Shown here piece after piece: positions 18,835 to 33,142 of a DNA stretch of 64,000 bases. The stretch comes from Aurantiochytrium sp. KH105 (taxonomy: Eukaryota; Sar; Bigyra; Thraustochytrida; Thraustochytriidae): assembly GCA_003116975.1 (NCBI GenBank), contig BGKB01000048.1, positions 62,001-126,000 of the forward strand, given 5' to 3'. Made by a program: the position numbers and the translations under genes. Below the pieces are notes generated by a model that saw nothing but the letters and a program-made list of their open reading frames with translations, had not been told where the DNA came from and ran no database searches. Position 1 is the stretch's first letter; every line of letters begins with the position of its first letter.

Positions 18835-19332
18835 TTATTCATCATCCTCGGGTTCAACGAGCAAAGTGATGTCAACGTCATCGTGAGCGCCCTTGAGAAG
18901 GATCATTCCCTTCCAGTCAATGAAACCCTTGGTACGCGCAGCCTTGAGCGTTCCAACAATGGCCTCATAGAATTGTTGCGTTTTGTCATCGTCGAAAAGT
19001 ACACCAAATTTGACAACGTACTTGCCGTCCTCATTCTGGGTGCCAAGCCTCTTGATATCCTTTTTCAACTCTTCACACTCCTGTTGCGATCGTAAGTCAA
19101 TTATTTTAATTCTATTTCTCCCGCCACCTTGCTTCGCTTCCTCGCTCGGACGCCCACCCGCCCGCCCGCTCACTCGCCAGAGATGGGCGTTGTAGTTGTC
19201 AGACAAGTAGGTGCGTGTTTGCTAGATGCGCACACAGAAGCTATAAAACGCACAAGTTCTGACTACCGTGCCCTCAAGGGCGCGCGCTCGACGCCTTGAA
19301 CGTACCTTGTCGACGGTCTCCTGATGGCCCAT
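18835..19332 (-). CDS. ABRACL: Costars family protein (ABRACL), two exons
   Basis: Coding joins 19306-19332 (MGHQETVDK) to 18835-19080, 90 residues in all. The donor is AAG then GTACGT, the acceptor ..gcaacag then GAG, and the intron is 225 bases in phase 0. The protein reads ECEELKKDIKRLG, DGKYVVKFGVLFDDD, EAIVGTLKAA and LLKGAHDDVDITLL, the complete costars fold at near the usual ~81-residue length. Without the intron the second exon would carry an unrelated N-terminus. Costars/ABRACL proteins resemble the actin-binding domain of striated-muscle STARS and influence actin dynamics and cell motility with cofilin (Dictyostelium and human work). Extra acidic residues (EPEDDE) end the protein. 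It converges on the SPX gene, with about 190 bases between the stops. Confidence 0.88.
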
Positions 19333-19610
19333 GGTGCCTGTCTTCGTACGCACGAGCAAGAGAGGTGTCTGTCTTTGCGCGTCCGAAGGTGGTGCGTTTC
19401 GTGTTTGCATGTTTCAACCAACTGCCAAAAGTCGTCATCCACAGAGCAAAACAAAACAAAGCTGCAGGACAAGACAAGACAAGACAAGAGCAAAACGAAG
19501 CAGAAGGTTAGATCCAACGTGTGGTGAAGAAGTTCAACATCAATTGGGTTGTGAATGCAGTCTCGAGTGAACGAAACGGGCTGATTGTTGTTTGGCTAAT
19601 GTGACTTGAT

Positions 19611-21392
<1,782 letters not shown>

Positions 21393-22860
21393 CTGAAGCT
21401 GCTGGTGTTGCTGGCTTGGGTCGGTTGGCGGTTTGACGATTTCGGAATTTCATTTTCGATTTCTTTTTTCTTTCTGCTTTCATCTTGTCGCGCGCTACTA
21501 TGGGCTATCCGTCCGCCCGAAGTGCGCGGAGCCGCTCGCCACTGTTGCGCAAAACTCAGGCAAGTGAACTATCGGAGCCGACGGTTGGAAACTCCCGGAG
21601 AGACAGAGACAGAGAGACAGAGAGGGAGGAGAAAGAAAAGAAAAGAAAAAAAACGAAAACAATGAACAACGAGAGGTGGCGCGAGTCAACGCACGCTCGC
21701 TGCCAGAGGAGAAGAGGAGTGAAGGCGTGCCTGCGTGCGTGCGTGCGTCTGAGAGGGGGTGAGTGGATAGATGAATTTCTGCCCCGCTTTCGCCGTTGGG
21801 AAGGGAGACTTTCGCCCGGGTCCAACGCGAGAGAAGACCATGCGAAAGCGGCAGTGCCGGCGGCATCAATGAGCGCCTCCGCTCTTTTACCTTAGTAGTA
21901 AGTAGCAAGGAGGGAAAACTTGAAAGTAATTTTACCGTTGAGTTTGCTTCGTACTCGGACTCGCCTCGAACTCTGACTCGGATTCGCCAGTGAGAGACCG
22001 ACACCAACCAGCTCGGACTTGAAAGGAGCACTCGATCAATTGTCGAGCGTGTGCGTCTCGGGCAGGCAGCCAGCCAGGGAAAAAACGAAAAAAATCAAGT
22101 CCAGCCAGCCAAACAAACGCCAACTGCCTCCCTCACGCGTCCTCTGTCTCTGCGACTCGCCTGGAAAAAAGAAATGGCTGGACACAGTGGGGCTCGGAGG
22201 GCGAGACATGACCGTTACGAATGTAAAAAAATAAAAGTAACCTGAAGAAATGTCGAAGCGCTACCGCTCGCTCGGCTTGTCAGGCCGACTCCGCCCTGTT
22301 CCTGGCGTGGCCGCCGTGTTTTTTGCATGGAGACCACGACGACGACATCGCTCGCTTGCTCGCTTCTTTCCTTTTACGCGGTTTGTTGCTCGTGAACATG
22401 GCCGTGCACGCAAAGGCCTACGTCGTCCTCTTTGATGATGGATGACATGGATGGATTGGGCCTACACGGAACGAGTGACTGAATGGATGGCATGGTCTTG
22501 CCCATGTGGTGGCATGGCCGTGGTGGATGTGGATGGGGAAAACGCAGCCTGCTCCTGGTGCTGCTGCCGCAATGGAGTGGACTCGCCGGGTTTCGTAGTT
22601 TGAGTTTGTGACAGTGAGTTTGAGTCTAGTATCGACTGTGCAGAAGCAAACAACGGATCGCTCGTGTTTGATAAGACGAGTGCAAGACTTTGCAAAAAAG
22701 GGTTCTTCTACAAAAGGGGCCAAAGAGGCACATGACACTGCATGGCCGGCCGACAAGGGCTACTTTGCTGCTGCTGCTGCTGCTGCTGCTGCCATCTTTC
22801 GCGTGACGAACGTTAGTCGTCTTCGAGTAGAACCGCTTGTGCGGGCAACGGGCTGCGCAC
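21393..22860. other. Divergent spacer upstream of beta-tubulin 1 and of the zf-WD40-LysM gene
   Basis: About 1.5 kb without a recognisable gene. It contains a GAGACA/AGAAA purine run (21600-21665), GC-skewed patches and a GCT trinucleotide repeat (22766-22792) about 70 bases before the start at 22861. It should hold the promoters of both flanking genes; I see no clear TATA box. Confidence 0.5.
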
Positions 22861-25800
22861 ATGGACGCTTATCTGGTCCAAGAGGAGGGCAGCGCGCCCG
22901 GCCAGAACGAGATTGATTATGCTGTTGACGATGAAGGCTCCAATACCGACGACGAGCTCAATGATGATCGACAAGACGGGCTCGACGGCCAAAATCAAGC
23001 CATCGAAGATGCGGACGGCAAACCCCTCTCGCGCAAAGAATTCCGTTTGCGCGCACTGCAAGCCCGTGTCCTCGCGCGTCGACGCCAGCGAAATGAGCCG
23101 CACAAAATACTTCTCGAGGCGGGCAAGCGGCAACTACGCGCACGACAGAGGAAGAAACGCGCACAAGAGCAGCTTGACGATGCCGTGCGTGCTTACGATG
23201 GCGTGACAAAGCTTTGTCTTGCAGATCAAAACCAAGTGCAGAGTGTCCTCATTCGCCGCAGTGAACAAACATGGGATATTGCAAAGCAGCTGCGAACGAT
23301 GGAAACAACCGTGCGAAGGGCCGCCGAAGGAAGAAAGGAATCCCTCGGGACACTCGCCAACCTCGAACAACGCCTCTACGACCTTAAAGAGGTCATTAAT
23401 ACCAAGAGTGACGCCGAAGATTCATCGAAAGAGGGCAAATCCGATGATGAGACCGCACACAAGGAGCTGCAGGAAATGGCCATGGCTCACATCCGCCGAG
23501 GCCAAGAACGCAAACGAATTATTGCTGACGCTGAAGTGGATGCTGAAGTAGCCATGCTCGAGGTCGGGGAGGCCAACACAGCGCTGTGCCCTCATTGCGG
23601 TCGAATCAAGCTCAAGGATTTTATTGAAAAGCATGTGCAAGCATGCAAGCTCGAAAAGGAACGTCAGCGCAGTCGGCAACAGCAACAGCAGGATCACCTC
23701 GCAAACTCACATGGCCAAGGTCAAGGCGCCAAAGGCCGGGTGAATCTAGCAGTTTCAAAGTACAGAGAACTGGAACTACGTGCTCAGGAAAGGGCTCGCG
23801 AGAGACTCGAAGCGGTCGACCAGGGCAAGCGAAAATCGTTCCTGGCCACAGTCGTCATCTGTCCCGAATGTGGCAAGGGAGTCCTAGCTTCCCATATGCA
23901 GAGCCATCTCCGACGCTGCCGAGAACAACAGCGAATACAGCTCTTTATGAGCAAGCAGCGCGAGGCCTCAAAGATGCAGGATCCACAAAAGCGCAAGCTG
24001 CAGGAGCAAGCGGATGAACTCGGCGCCATGGTCCCACTCCCGCCGCAAAATCTCTCAATCGTGACACTTACCTCAAATACGATCGAGCTGCGCTGGGAAC
24101 CGCCCATCTTTTCCGGCGGGTACAACGTCAATATTTACGACTACGTGATTGAATATGCGGTGCAAAAGACCATCTTCAAAGACAAGCGCTCCATCGTGCA
24201 GGAGACAGAACAGACACCTGTCTCGACCTCGCGATTTTGCGCACTGGTTCCCGTGAACTCGGGGCACTATATATTAAAGGGTCTTCGAGCTTCTACGACG
24301 TACGCTCGAATCCGCGTTCGAGCAAAGAACAAGGTCGGCTTGAGCGCGCCCTCTAACGAGGTTGGCCCCGTCGCCACCGACTATGCTGTGCAGCCATCGC
24401 CGCCATTGCATTTTATGGTTGCTAGAGTAACGGCAGAAGCCCTCACGTTCGTTTGGAGTGAACCTGAGAGCGACGGAGGTGCCCCCGGTGGGATTCTGCG
24501 CTACGAGGTCGAATATGAAATGCGAGCAAAATCATCGGGCAAAGCCGATGCAGAGCTCACCCGGATGAAGAGTGTCGTCAACTATCCCTGTCTCTGTTTC
24601 GTGCTCGATGGTCTCAGCGGGCTCACAAAGGTTTGGGGCGTCAAGGTACACGCAGTAGCCGAGGCTGTGAACCACAGTGGCGAGCTTGTTCAATTGCGAA
24701 GCAAGCCATCAAACGTACTTCAAGAGGTCACGACGCTCGAGCCAGAACGCGACGAGGCGCTGCGCACGGAAATTCGTCGCGTCACACTCGCCCAATCCCG
24801 TCAAGTGGATTCGGCGGCTTATTCTGGTGTTATGCAGCGCTATGAGCGCGAAGATTTGATCGCAAAGCTCAACGCGGATTTACTGACCATGCAAACTGCC
24901 CAAGCCCGCCGTGCGAGACCATCGCGTAAAATTTGGACAGCGTTCCCCACGGACCTCTTGTACAAAGGTTTCAACCTTAACTTACGGCGCGAGTCTGTGC
25001 GAACAGCCGTGCGCAGAAACAAGCTGCATCGTGATGGCGCACGTCGCTCCATCAAAGAGGCCAAAGAGGTCTTGGGCATGCCCGAGGCGCTACGGCGAAG
25101 ACGGCAGTTCCTCTTTCGCATTCAAAAGCACGAGGACGAACTCAAGTCTCTTGAGCACGAACGCAGCGAATGCATTCTTCGAAGATCTGTGCTCTCGCGG
25201 GCGCTTGACGTGGAGGAACGCAGGGTGTCTCTTCTTCATGCCGAGCTGGACCGTGCCACAGCGCACAAAGGCAAGTTCATTGACAGCTCTGCCATGCACG
25301 GGCGCATGCAGCGCTTTCACACTGTGTCTTTTCGAGAAGCCCTCGAGGAAGAGATTCGCAGCAACAATGTGCACCTTTCCGAGGGTAAACGCGAACAGAT
25401 TGGCATCGAACGCAAGCTTCAGGAATTGCGAACCCGAATGGATGTCGTCACTGACGCTCTCAAGGATCGCAGAGCCCGCATGGCTCTCTTTGAAAGAGAA
25501 ATGGCCAAACGCGAGAAGGCCCTTGAGCGAGTCCGCAGCTGGCGCGACCGCATTCTTTACGATCTATTCCAACACTGGTCCAGGGTCGCGCGCGCGGCGC
25601 GACAGCAGCGTGGACGGTCTTCTCGCTTTTTGATGCGCATGCAACACCGAGATCTATATCGTGCGTGGTTCACTTGGGCAGCTTTTGTCCAACACGAGGC
25701 GCTGAAAGAGGCCAGGCTGCGCGAGGTCTCTGGAACCGGATCAGCATTGCTTGAGCAGGCTCGCGTTGACCGCGCAGACCTTCAAGGAGGAGCCGCCGAG

Positions 25801-28215
25801 GTTCTGCTCAAACTTCGCGGCACGGCCGAGGACCTTGCAGATGTGAAACGAACAGAGGCGCAGCGGAAAGATCAAGCAAAAAGCGCCTTCTTTAACGCAA
25901 AGGAATCCGAGTTCCGGAAGCACATTCATGATCATCCCGAGGAATATGCGCAACACCTCGTCGCGCTCAAGCAAGGTCAAGCGCATCTTGATATGGGACA
26001 TCATCACGAGGCGCTTGCGTGTTTCACGCGTTTTGTTCACGAACAAAGTGCGCGCATTTCTTCTGTTCGAACGGCATGGGATGACTACAAGGAGACGCGC
26101 CAAGAGGTCGAACAGCGTCTCGAAAAGCGAAGGGGCGACCTCCTCGCGCACTGTGAGTGCTACTATGGAATCGCACAATGCATGCAAGCGCTCCACAAGG
26201 TGGACCGAGCGATGGTCAATTTCGATCGGATGCGCTCGCTGGCCTGCGAAGCGAAATCGCATCGACTCGAAGGTCTTGCGCTCCTTGGCATTTCGCAGTG
26301 CAACATGGTTCGGTCTGCGCACAAGGCCGCAATCGACTATGCAGATCGCGCACTTTTCATCTTTGAAGATCTCAATGATCGCCCGCATCAGGCGCTCGCC
26401 TGCCGACAGCTGCAGCGTGCCTACACTGACATGTACGATGAGGAGAACAGCAAGGCCTTTGAGGAGCGTGCAGACACCTTGGAGCTTGAGCTCGAGTCCA
26501 AAGTGACCAACACCTTTGCTAAAATCGCAGAGGCCGAACGAAAACTTGTGTCTGTGACAGCGGAGCGCAGTCAAGTCATTGAGCTCGAAGTTGTATCCGC
26601 CATGGTACCTGACTTGCGCCTCAAGATTGAAGAGAATCGCAACAAGGTAGAGACCATTCTCGCGGAAGCCAAGAAAATTTCGCGGCTCTACAACAGTGAT
26701 ATGAAGAGACTCAAGGATATTCGTGCGCAGCTACAAGTCGTGGACGAGTGCAAGGAAGAAGAACTCGACTCTGACCTCGTGCACGGTATCCTCCAGCGAT
26801 TCAAGGTGCAGCAACTCAAGAACAATCTAGAAAATGAGGCTGATCGGCTCGAGAGAGAAATGGAGCGATGCCAAGAGGCGAGCCGCCGCGCCGAGACGCG
26901 AGCGAGCAACGCTCAAGACGATATGCAGGGCCTCGAACAAGATCTCGCGATTGAGCTCGGCACCCTGATGCGCAAGACGATGCGTGAACGACAGCAATTT
27001 CGCTATGTTGCGCTGAACACCGCAAATGTGCGCAGTCGCAACGTCTCGGGCATGGCGACGGGGGGCGTGGAGCGCCTCGCTGCTTGTATCCGCAATTCCA
27101 TTTACATTTTTGATTTGCGAGACGGTGCGCTTCTCGGTGTCCATTACGGGTCCAAGGTTCCGTTGCCGCTGCGATTTGAAGCAAAGCGAAAGAAGGATCC
27201 CTCACTGGAGATTCCAGGCCATCACGGCTCAATCACGGCTCTCGCGTATGCAGAACGTCGAATCATTAGTGGTGGAGTCGATCGCATGATTCGAGTGTGG
27301 CAAGACCGCCGCCCGTTCAAGTGCGAGCTCTTGCTCAGCGGTCACGAGGCCACGGTTTGGAGTCTGTGGGCCGATGCTGTCAAACTTGTTTCTGGCGATG
27401 CAGCGCACTGTGTTCGTGTGTGGTCCCTCAAGCAAAATGGAATTTGCGTGCGCATCATTCCAGCGCTGCACAACCGCGCCGTGACATGCATTGCGGTCGA
27501 CCACTACGCGATGGCGACGGCTGGCCCCGATCTTGAAGTTCGCGTCTGGCCTCATGCCTTGGACCCCGGCGCGGGATCTGACCCCAAGGCGAACGGAAAG
27601 AGATTCATTGGGCATGATTGCCCCATCAGCTGCGTTATTCTGTCTGCAACTGAACTCATTAGCGGAGGCGAGGACGGTCGCATCTTTATCTGGGATGTTG
27701 CAAGCGTGACTCGATTGCACATTTGTGTGGGTCACAATGCTCCTATTCGCAGCTTACAAGCTGATGCCACCAAGCTTGTGAGCGCCTCTCTTGATGCCAC
27801 GATCTGCGTCTTTGATGTTTCGTCCGGGAATCGATTGCTGACGCTGCGCGGGCATGAAGACAAGATCTTGGCAATGCAATTCGACTCATGGCGAATTCTC
27901 TCTGCGAGTACAGACGGCACCATGCGTTATTGGTTCTGGTCGGGTGACAAAAACGAGGTCTTGCCGACGCAGGACAAGCTTCATGTTTTGCAAAAGGGCG
28001 AAACGCTCGCGAGTCTAGAAAAGATATACGGCGTCCCGACGAAGAAGCTCATGCTATGGAACAATCTCAAGGATGTTGGGCGCACGCTCTATGTGGGCAT
28101 GCGTCTTATTGTGCAAAAGGCGGGCGCTACGTCGACAGGAAGCTTTGCACAAGCTCCTCGCGAGGAGGCAACGTTGCGAAGAAAGCCTCTGGCAGAATCT
28201 TCCTCCTCCAAATAA
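22861..28215 (+). CDS. Giant C2HC-zinc-finger/FN3/Sfi1-like/TPR/WD40/LysM protein
   Basis: 1784 residues, no visible intron, ATG 22861. Domains in order: acidic N-terminus and coiled coil; two C2HC-type zinc fingers (CPHCGRIKLKDFIEKHVQAC, ~242; CPECGKGVLASHMQSHLRRC, ~332); two fibronectin type III domains (~392-508 with WEPP, ~510-625 with WSEP); coiled coil; Sfi1-like Trp repeats (LFQHWSRVARAARQ, LYRAWFTWAAFVQ, ~900-945); TPR-like helices (~1034-1205); coiled coil; about six WD40 repeats (~1400-1697); C-terminal LysM (HVLQKGETLASLEKIYG, WNNL, ~1708-1755). A motif DSxxx(S/H)Gx(M/L)QR(Y/F) occurs three times (~649, 806, 1302). There is no signal peptide, so FN3 and LysM appear intracellular. 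Sfi1-like repeats and coiled coils suggest a centriolar or axonemal scaffold (inference). I know no standard name for this architecture. Confidence 0.88.
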   Translation: MDAYLVQEEGSAPGQNEIDYAVDDEGSNTDDELNDDRQDGLDGQNQAIEDADGKPLSRKEFRLRALQARVLARRRQRNEPHKILLEAGKRQLRARQRKKRAQEQLDDAVRAYDGVTKLCLADQNQVQSVLIRRSEQTWDIAKQLRTMETTVRRAAEGRKESLGTLANLEQRLYDLKEVINTKSDAEDSSKEGKSDDETAHKELQEMAMAHIRRGQERKRIIADAEVDAEVAMLEVGEANTALCPHCGRIKLKDFIEKHVQACKLEKERQRSRQQQQQDHLANSHGQGQGAKGRVNLAVSKYRELELRAQERARERLEAVDQGKRKSFLATVVICPECGKGVLASHMQSHLRRCREQQRIQLFMSKQREASKMQDPQKRKLQEQADELGAMVPLPPQNLSIVTLTSNTIELRWEPPIFSGGYNVNIYDYVIEYAVQKTIFKDKRSIVQETEQTPVSTSRFCALVPVNSGHYILKGLRASTTYARIRVRAKNKVGLSAPSNEVGPVATDYAVQPSPPLHFMVARVTAEALTFVWSEPESDGGAPGGILRYEVEYEMRAKSSGKADAELTRMKSVVNYPCLCFVLDGLSGLTKVWGVKVHAVAEAVNHSGELVQLRSKPSNVLQEVTTLEPERDEALRTEIRRVTLAQSRQVDSAAYSGVMQRYEREDLIAKLNADLLTMQTAQARRARPSRKIWTAFPTDLLYKGFNLNLRRESVRTAVRRNKLHRDGARRSIKEAKEVLGMPEALRRRRQFLFRIQKHEDELKSLEHERSECILRRSVLSRALDVEERRVSLLHAELDRATAHKGKFIDSSAMHGRMQRFHTVSFREALEEEIRSNNVHLSEGKREQIGIERKLQELRTRMDVVTDALKDRRARMALFEREMAKREKALERVRSWRDRILYDLFQHWSRVARAARQQRGRSSRFLMRMQHRDLYRAWFTWAAFVQHEALKEARLREVSGTGSALLEQARVDRADLQGGAAEVLLKLRGTAEDLADVKRTEAQRKDQAKSAFFNAKESEFRKHIHDHPEEYAQHLVALKQGQAHLDMGHHHEALACFTRFVHEQSARISSVRTAWDDYKETRQEVEQRLEKRRGDLLAHCECYYGIAQCMQALHKVDRAMVNFDRMRSLACEAKSHRLEGLALLGISQCNMVRSAHKAAIDYADRALFIFEDLNDRPHQALACRQLQRAYTDMYDEENSKAFEERADTLELELESKVTNTFAKIAEAERKLVSVTAERSQVIELEVVSAMVPDLRLKIEENRNKVETILAEAKKISRLYNSDMKRLKDIRAQLQVVDECKEEELDSDLVHGILQRFKVQQLKNNLENEADRLEREMERCQEASRRAETRASNAQDDMQGLEQDLAIELGTLMRKTMRERQQFRYVALNTANVRSRNVSGMATGGVERLAACIRNSIYIFDLRDGALLGVHYGSKVPLPLRFEAKRKKDPSLEIPGHHGSITALAYAERRIISGGVDRMIRVWQDRRPFKCELLLSGHEATVWSLWADAVKLVSGDAAHCVRVWSLKQNGICVRIIPALHNRAVTCIAVDHYAMATAGPDLEVRVWPHALDPGAGSDPKANGKRFIGHDCPISCVILSATELISGGEDGRIFIWDVASVTRLHICVGHNAPIRSLQADATKLVSASLDATICVFDVSSGNRLLTLRGHEDKILAMQFDSWRILSASTDGTMRYWFWSGDKNEVLPTQDKLHVLQKGETLASLEKIYGVPTKKLMLWNNLKDVGRTLYVGMRLIVQKAGATSTGSFAQAPREEATLRRKPLAESSSSK

Positions 28216-28638
28216 TTACTAGACATCGGCCACTTGATCAATGGACATGGACCAAGCTATTTCATGAAAAGTAAAATTGGTCACCAACGCCAGATTTTGC
28301 ATACGAATACATGATCGGCGAGCACGAAATTGCGGCTTGCCATTGTACTCAAGAGGTCCAGAGAGCAAAAAGCTGATCTCTCGTAGGGGTGGTTCATGTT
28401 GAGGGTCCTTGCGCGGGACAAGCATTACAGTGACTTCAATTTTTTTTTTCAAAGCCAATACACTGTTGCATGTGACCACCCGAATGAATATGATCTCTAC
28501 CTTTCCATGTTGTTTTGAAGAGGATATCTGAAAACTATATTGAACTTTCTTCTTGCCTAAAATCGCACGTAAAACAAGCGATGATTGTGGGGATCGTTTT
28601 TACGTCTTGCCATCCTCTTGCAAGAGCGTCATTTCTAA
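28216..28638. other. Convergent spacer
   Basis: 423 bases of AT-richer 3' UTR sequence between converging genes, with a T-run near 28440. No gene seen. Confidence 0.6.
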
Positions 28639-29130
28639 TTACGGTAGCGGTTGTGGCTTGGGAGGGCTCTTGATGTTTTTGAAAATAGAAAATACAGGTT
28701 GCGGCAAAGGCTTCGGTTGCGGGATCTTGACCTTTCCATTTGTAGGGGTACCTGGTTGCTGCGGGTCCTTGGGCTTGGAAGGTTGAGGCCTCTTGACCTT
28801 GTCAAAGATAGGACCCGGAGGTAGAGGTTCCGGTTGAGGCGTTCCAAATTCAGCTTCGCAGCCTTTTTTGCATTTGCGCCGGTTCTTCTTTGCATTCTTG
28901 ATGAACTGTTCGCTGTTTGTTTCCTCGAAAGGAAAGTTGCGGTTGCAGCGACGTTTGCAGCGTCGCAGAGCCTTGTTCACTTCGCTCAAGGTATTCAAAA
29001 GCTCTTCTTGAATGTCGAGCATCGAGGCCGAGCCGCTCAGGGCTGCGTGAGAGACCGCCTCGGCCTGCCTTCCCATCACGAGCACAACCAAGGCTAGCAC
29101 CACTGCGCGAGAAAACCATGTCTTCGTCAT
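28639..29130 (-). CDS. Small secreted twin-CX3C protein with Pro/Lys tail
   Basis: 163 residues from ATG 29130. A signal peptide covers residues ~1-25 (VVLALVVLVMGRQAEA). The mature part has a helix (LDIQEELLNTLSEVNKAL) and exactly two CX3C pairs, CKRRC and CKKGC, separated by 24 residues, set in very basic sequence. The pattern predicts a helical hairpin with two disulfides, as in alpha-hairpinin peptides, whose loops are shorter. The last ~65 residues are rich in Pro, Lys and Gln with PQP and KPK motifs. There is no transmembrane tail. Possible roles are cell-wall or polyanion binding, or an antimicrobial or effector peptide; none can be chosen. It is a recognisable product type without a family name that I know. 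Confidence 0.7.
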   Translation of the reverse strand: MTKTWFSRAVVLALVVLVMGRQAEAVSHAALSGSASMLDIQEELLNTLSEVNKALRRCKRRCNRNFPFEETNSEQFIKNAKKNRRKCKKGCEAEFGTPQPEPLPPGPIFDKVKRPQPSKPKDPQQPGTPTNGKVKIPQPKPLPQPVFSIFKNIKSPPKPQPLP

Positions 29131-29699
29131 CTCGACCTCGCTGATTTATTTCTTCTCGCACTCGAAAGTTCGCGCAAAGAAGTCCGTCTCTCACGGGCGG
29201 ATCGTAGAGCAAGCCTCCGTTTCTGGTTTTGTCGCCAGGCGGAGCGCAGCGCGCACGGGCGGCCAGCGGATGGCGTACGCGGCGCACCACGATACGGTCC
29301 CTCTGAAGTTCGCGCCGATGTGGAAATGCACCGTCTCCGATCTGGATACTCCCGCCTTCTCTTTCAGAGTCTGCCAAAGATTGATCGGCCCATGCACATG
29401 GTAGTACGTATGTATTTACTGTTACTACTAGCGCAATCGAAAATGGCAGTTGTTCGTGTCTTGCCGCTGGAGTTCAACGTAGGAAGGGCAAGGTTGTGTG
29501 ACCGCTGCCTTGGCCTAGACCAAGCTTCACTTCAATAATAACGAGCACAGAAAGGATACAAGAAGTATCGATTGGTTGAACAATCAATTTTAATGTGGCA
29601 ATCAAAACAAATCAAATCAACGCGATGGGTCCCATAACTCTTTACTACATATGTATTTGTCGGTCCGTGCATGGTTTGCGCCCCCGTGCGCATGCATGC
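29131..29699. other. Spacer between secreted twin-CX3C gene and beta-tubulin 2
   Basis: 569 bases, promoter of the small secreted gene and 3' UTR of beta-tubulin 2, both on minus. Nothing else recognised. Confidence 0.55.
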
Positions 29700-31441
<1,742 letters not shown>

Positions 31442-33142
31442 GTCAAGAAGGCCTGTGCGAGTGGACGGCTGGCACGGCTTGGTTTGCTTTGCGGTTTTGC
31501 TGCTCGGGCTCGAGGTTTGCCCAGGCAAAAACCGGCGCGGGAAAGTTGGCCCGCAAAAAAGATTCCAAAGGCGCCGCAAGCACGGTCTCTTCGCCAGTGG
31601 GGCTCGGAGGACGCCCCGATAAGTCTCTTTCTTTGAAAGCTTTATCCGCCTTCACAAGGAGGGCCTCTACGCCCAGTGGCGCGGAGAGGGGGCCGGCGGT
31701 TGCACGCGGGGCGATCGCGCCGAGGAGGGGGGGTCCCGCGCACCTTTCCCCGTCCCCGGCCAAGGCGCCGCCAAGCACGCCGTCCGAGGAGGGGGGCCCC
31801 CGGCAACGGCATCCGCGGGAGGGAGGGTGGGCCTGTGATCTCTGCTGCTGCTGCTCTCTCCTCCCCGCCCGGCGTCCTCGGCGCGCGCGCGAGGCCTCCG
31901 ACGCTGGCCAGCAGCACCCCGCCACCGCCTGCCGCTGCCGCCCGCGCCGCGCGTCCGCCCTGCTCCGGGAGACCTCCAGCCCGCCCAGAACCGCGGGGAT
32001 CCCGTCCCGGCGCGGGGTTCGTGGGCTCCGCGCATAACCGTCTTCCGCGCCGTACCTGCAGCCGCTGCAGCTGCTGCTGCTTCATAGCCCGTCCGCGTGC
32101 GCCGCCGCCGCCCGTTGCAAAAAACCGGCAGCCGCTGGCGCACGGTGCGCCGCCCGTGCGCTCTATCTTCCCTGTTGCGGCGCTGCTGCTGCTGCTGCTG
32201 CTGCTGCTCGTCGCGGGAGCGAGCGGGCACGGCGGCGGAGAGCTCGGCGCCGCCGAGAAGAGCGCCACTTCTGCTGTGGCTGGGTGGCTGGCGGGGAGAG
32301 GCGGCGGGCGGTTGCACGCTGGCGGGTGTGTCGCGTCGAGGCTTGAGTCGAGGCGGGTCTCGGATCGAGTCGAGTCGAGTCGAGTCGAGTCTGGTCGTGG
32401 CTTGGCATGGCGTGTCATGGACGGCGAGGGAGGAGAGCTTGCGCGGCCAGAAGGACCTGGGGTGGGCGGATGGGACTTGGGCTGGCTGCAGCTGCCGGCA
32501 GGCTGGCCTCGGCTCGGCAACGTTGCTGGACCGGTCCGCGCGGCAGCGGCTGACCTGGAGCAGAGCGGAGCTGCGCAGGGGCGATGGGACGCCGAGTGGG
32601 GGAGACGCGCGGACGCTGTCTCCGGTCACACCGCCGTGGTTTTGACGTGACAAGCGCCGGCGGGGGCTCGTTCGCCTCACAAACGGACGACAGACGCTGC
32701 GGTGGACGCAGCGCAGCACGTGCGCGCGACGCCCCACTCACGAACAGCACTGTCGCTCACTGTCACTCACTCCCCATGCGCGTAGTCTCGATGACTGTGA
32801 CACTTCGCCTGCCGTCGAAAGTGCGATGACGTGAACGGAATCCACCTGCCAAACAAACGAAGAACCGACCCACCCGTGCTCGGGATCTCGGAACCTGCCA
32901 CGAACAATCAATGACCATGCTCACATGTTGGTGTGGAACATCCTCAACCGCTTTGCGGCAAAGGCAAAAAGCAAAATGTCGTCAGGAAAGGAAAGAAAAT
33001 GGTTGTTGTATACACGTAAACTAGCAACATAATGATCCAGGTACTAACACGTGGAGGTCGCATTCACGCGAGGCGCGAGGCGGTCGCTAGAGACCGAAAG
33101 CGGCGTCGCGTGCGTGCTGCACAGATGAATGAAACGTCCTGA
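31442..33142. other. GC-rich spacer with CTG and GAGTC repeats
   Basis: About 1.7 kb between the beta-tubulin 2 promoter and the sulfatase stop. It contains CTG runs (31846-31856, 32182-32208), a GAGTC array (32365-32391) and long GC-skewed segments. Frames of up to 356 codons exist on both strands but are Arg/Pro/Ala low complexity with no domain. The part after 32820 is less GC-rich and is probably the sulfatase 3' UTR. Confidence 0.5.

Noticed and set aside
19241-19247. TATAAAA on plus strand
   Set aside because: Falls inside the costars intron, with no plus-strand gene following.
31667-32737. 356-codon minus-strand frame and overlapping frames in other registers
   Set aside because: Arg/Pro/Ser low complexity in very GC-rich DNA; frames are open on both strands at once.
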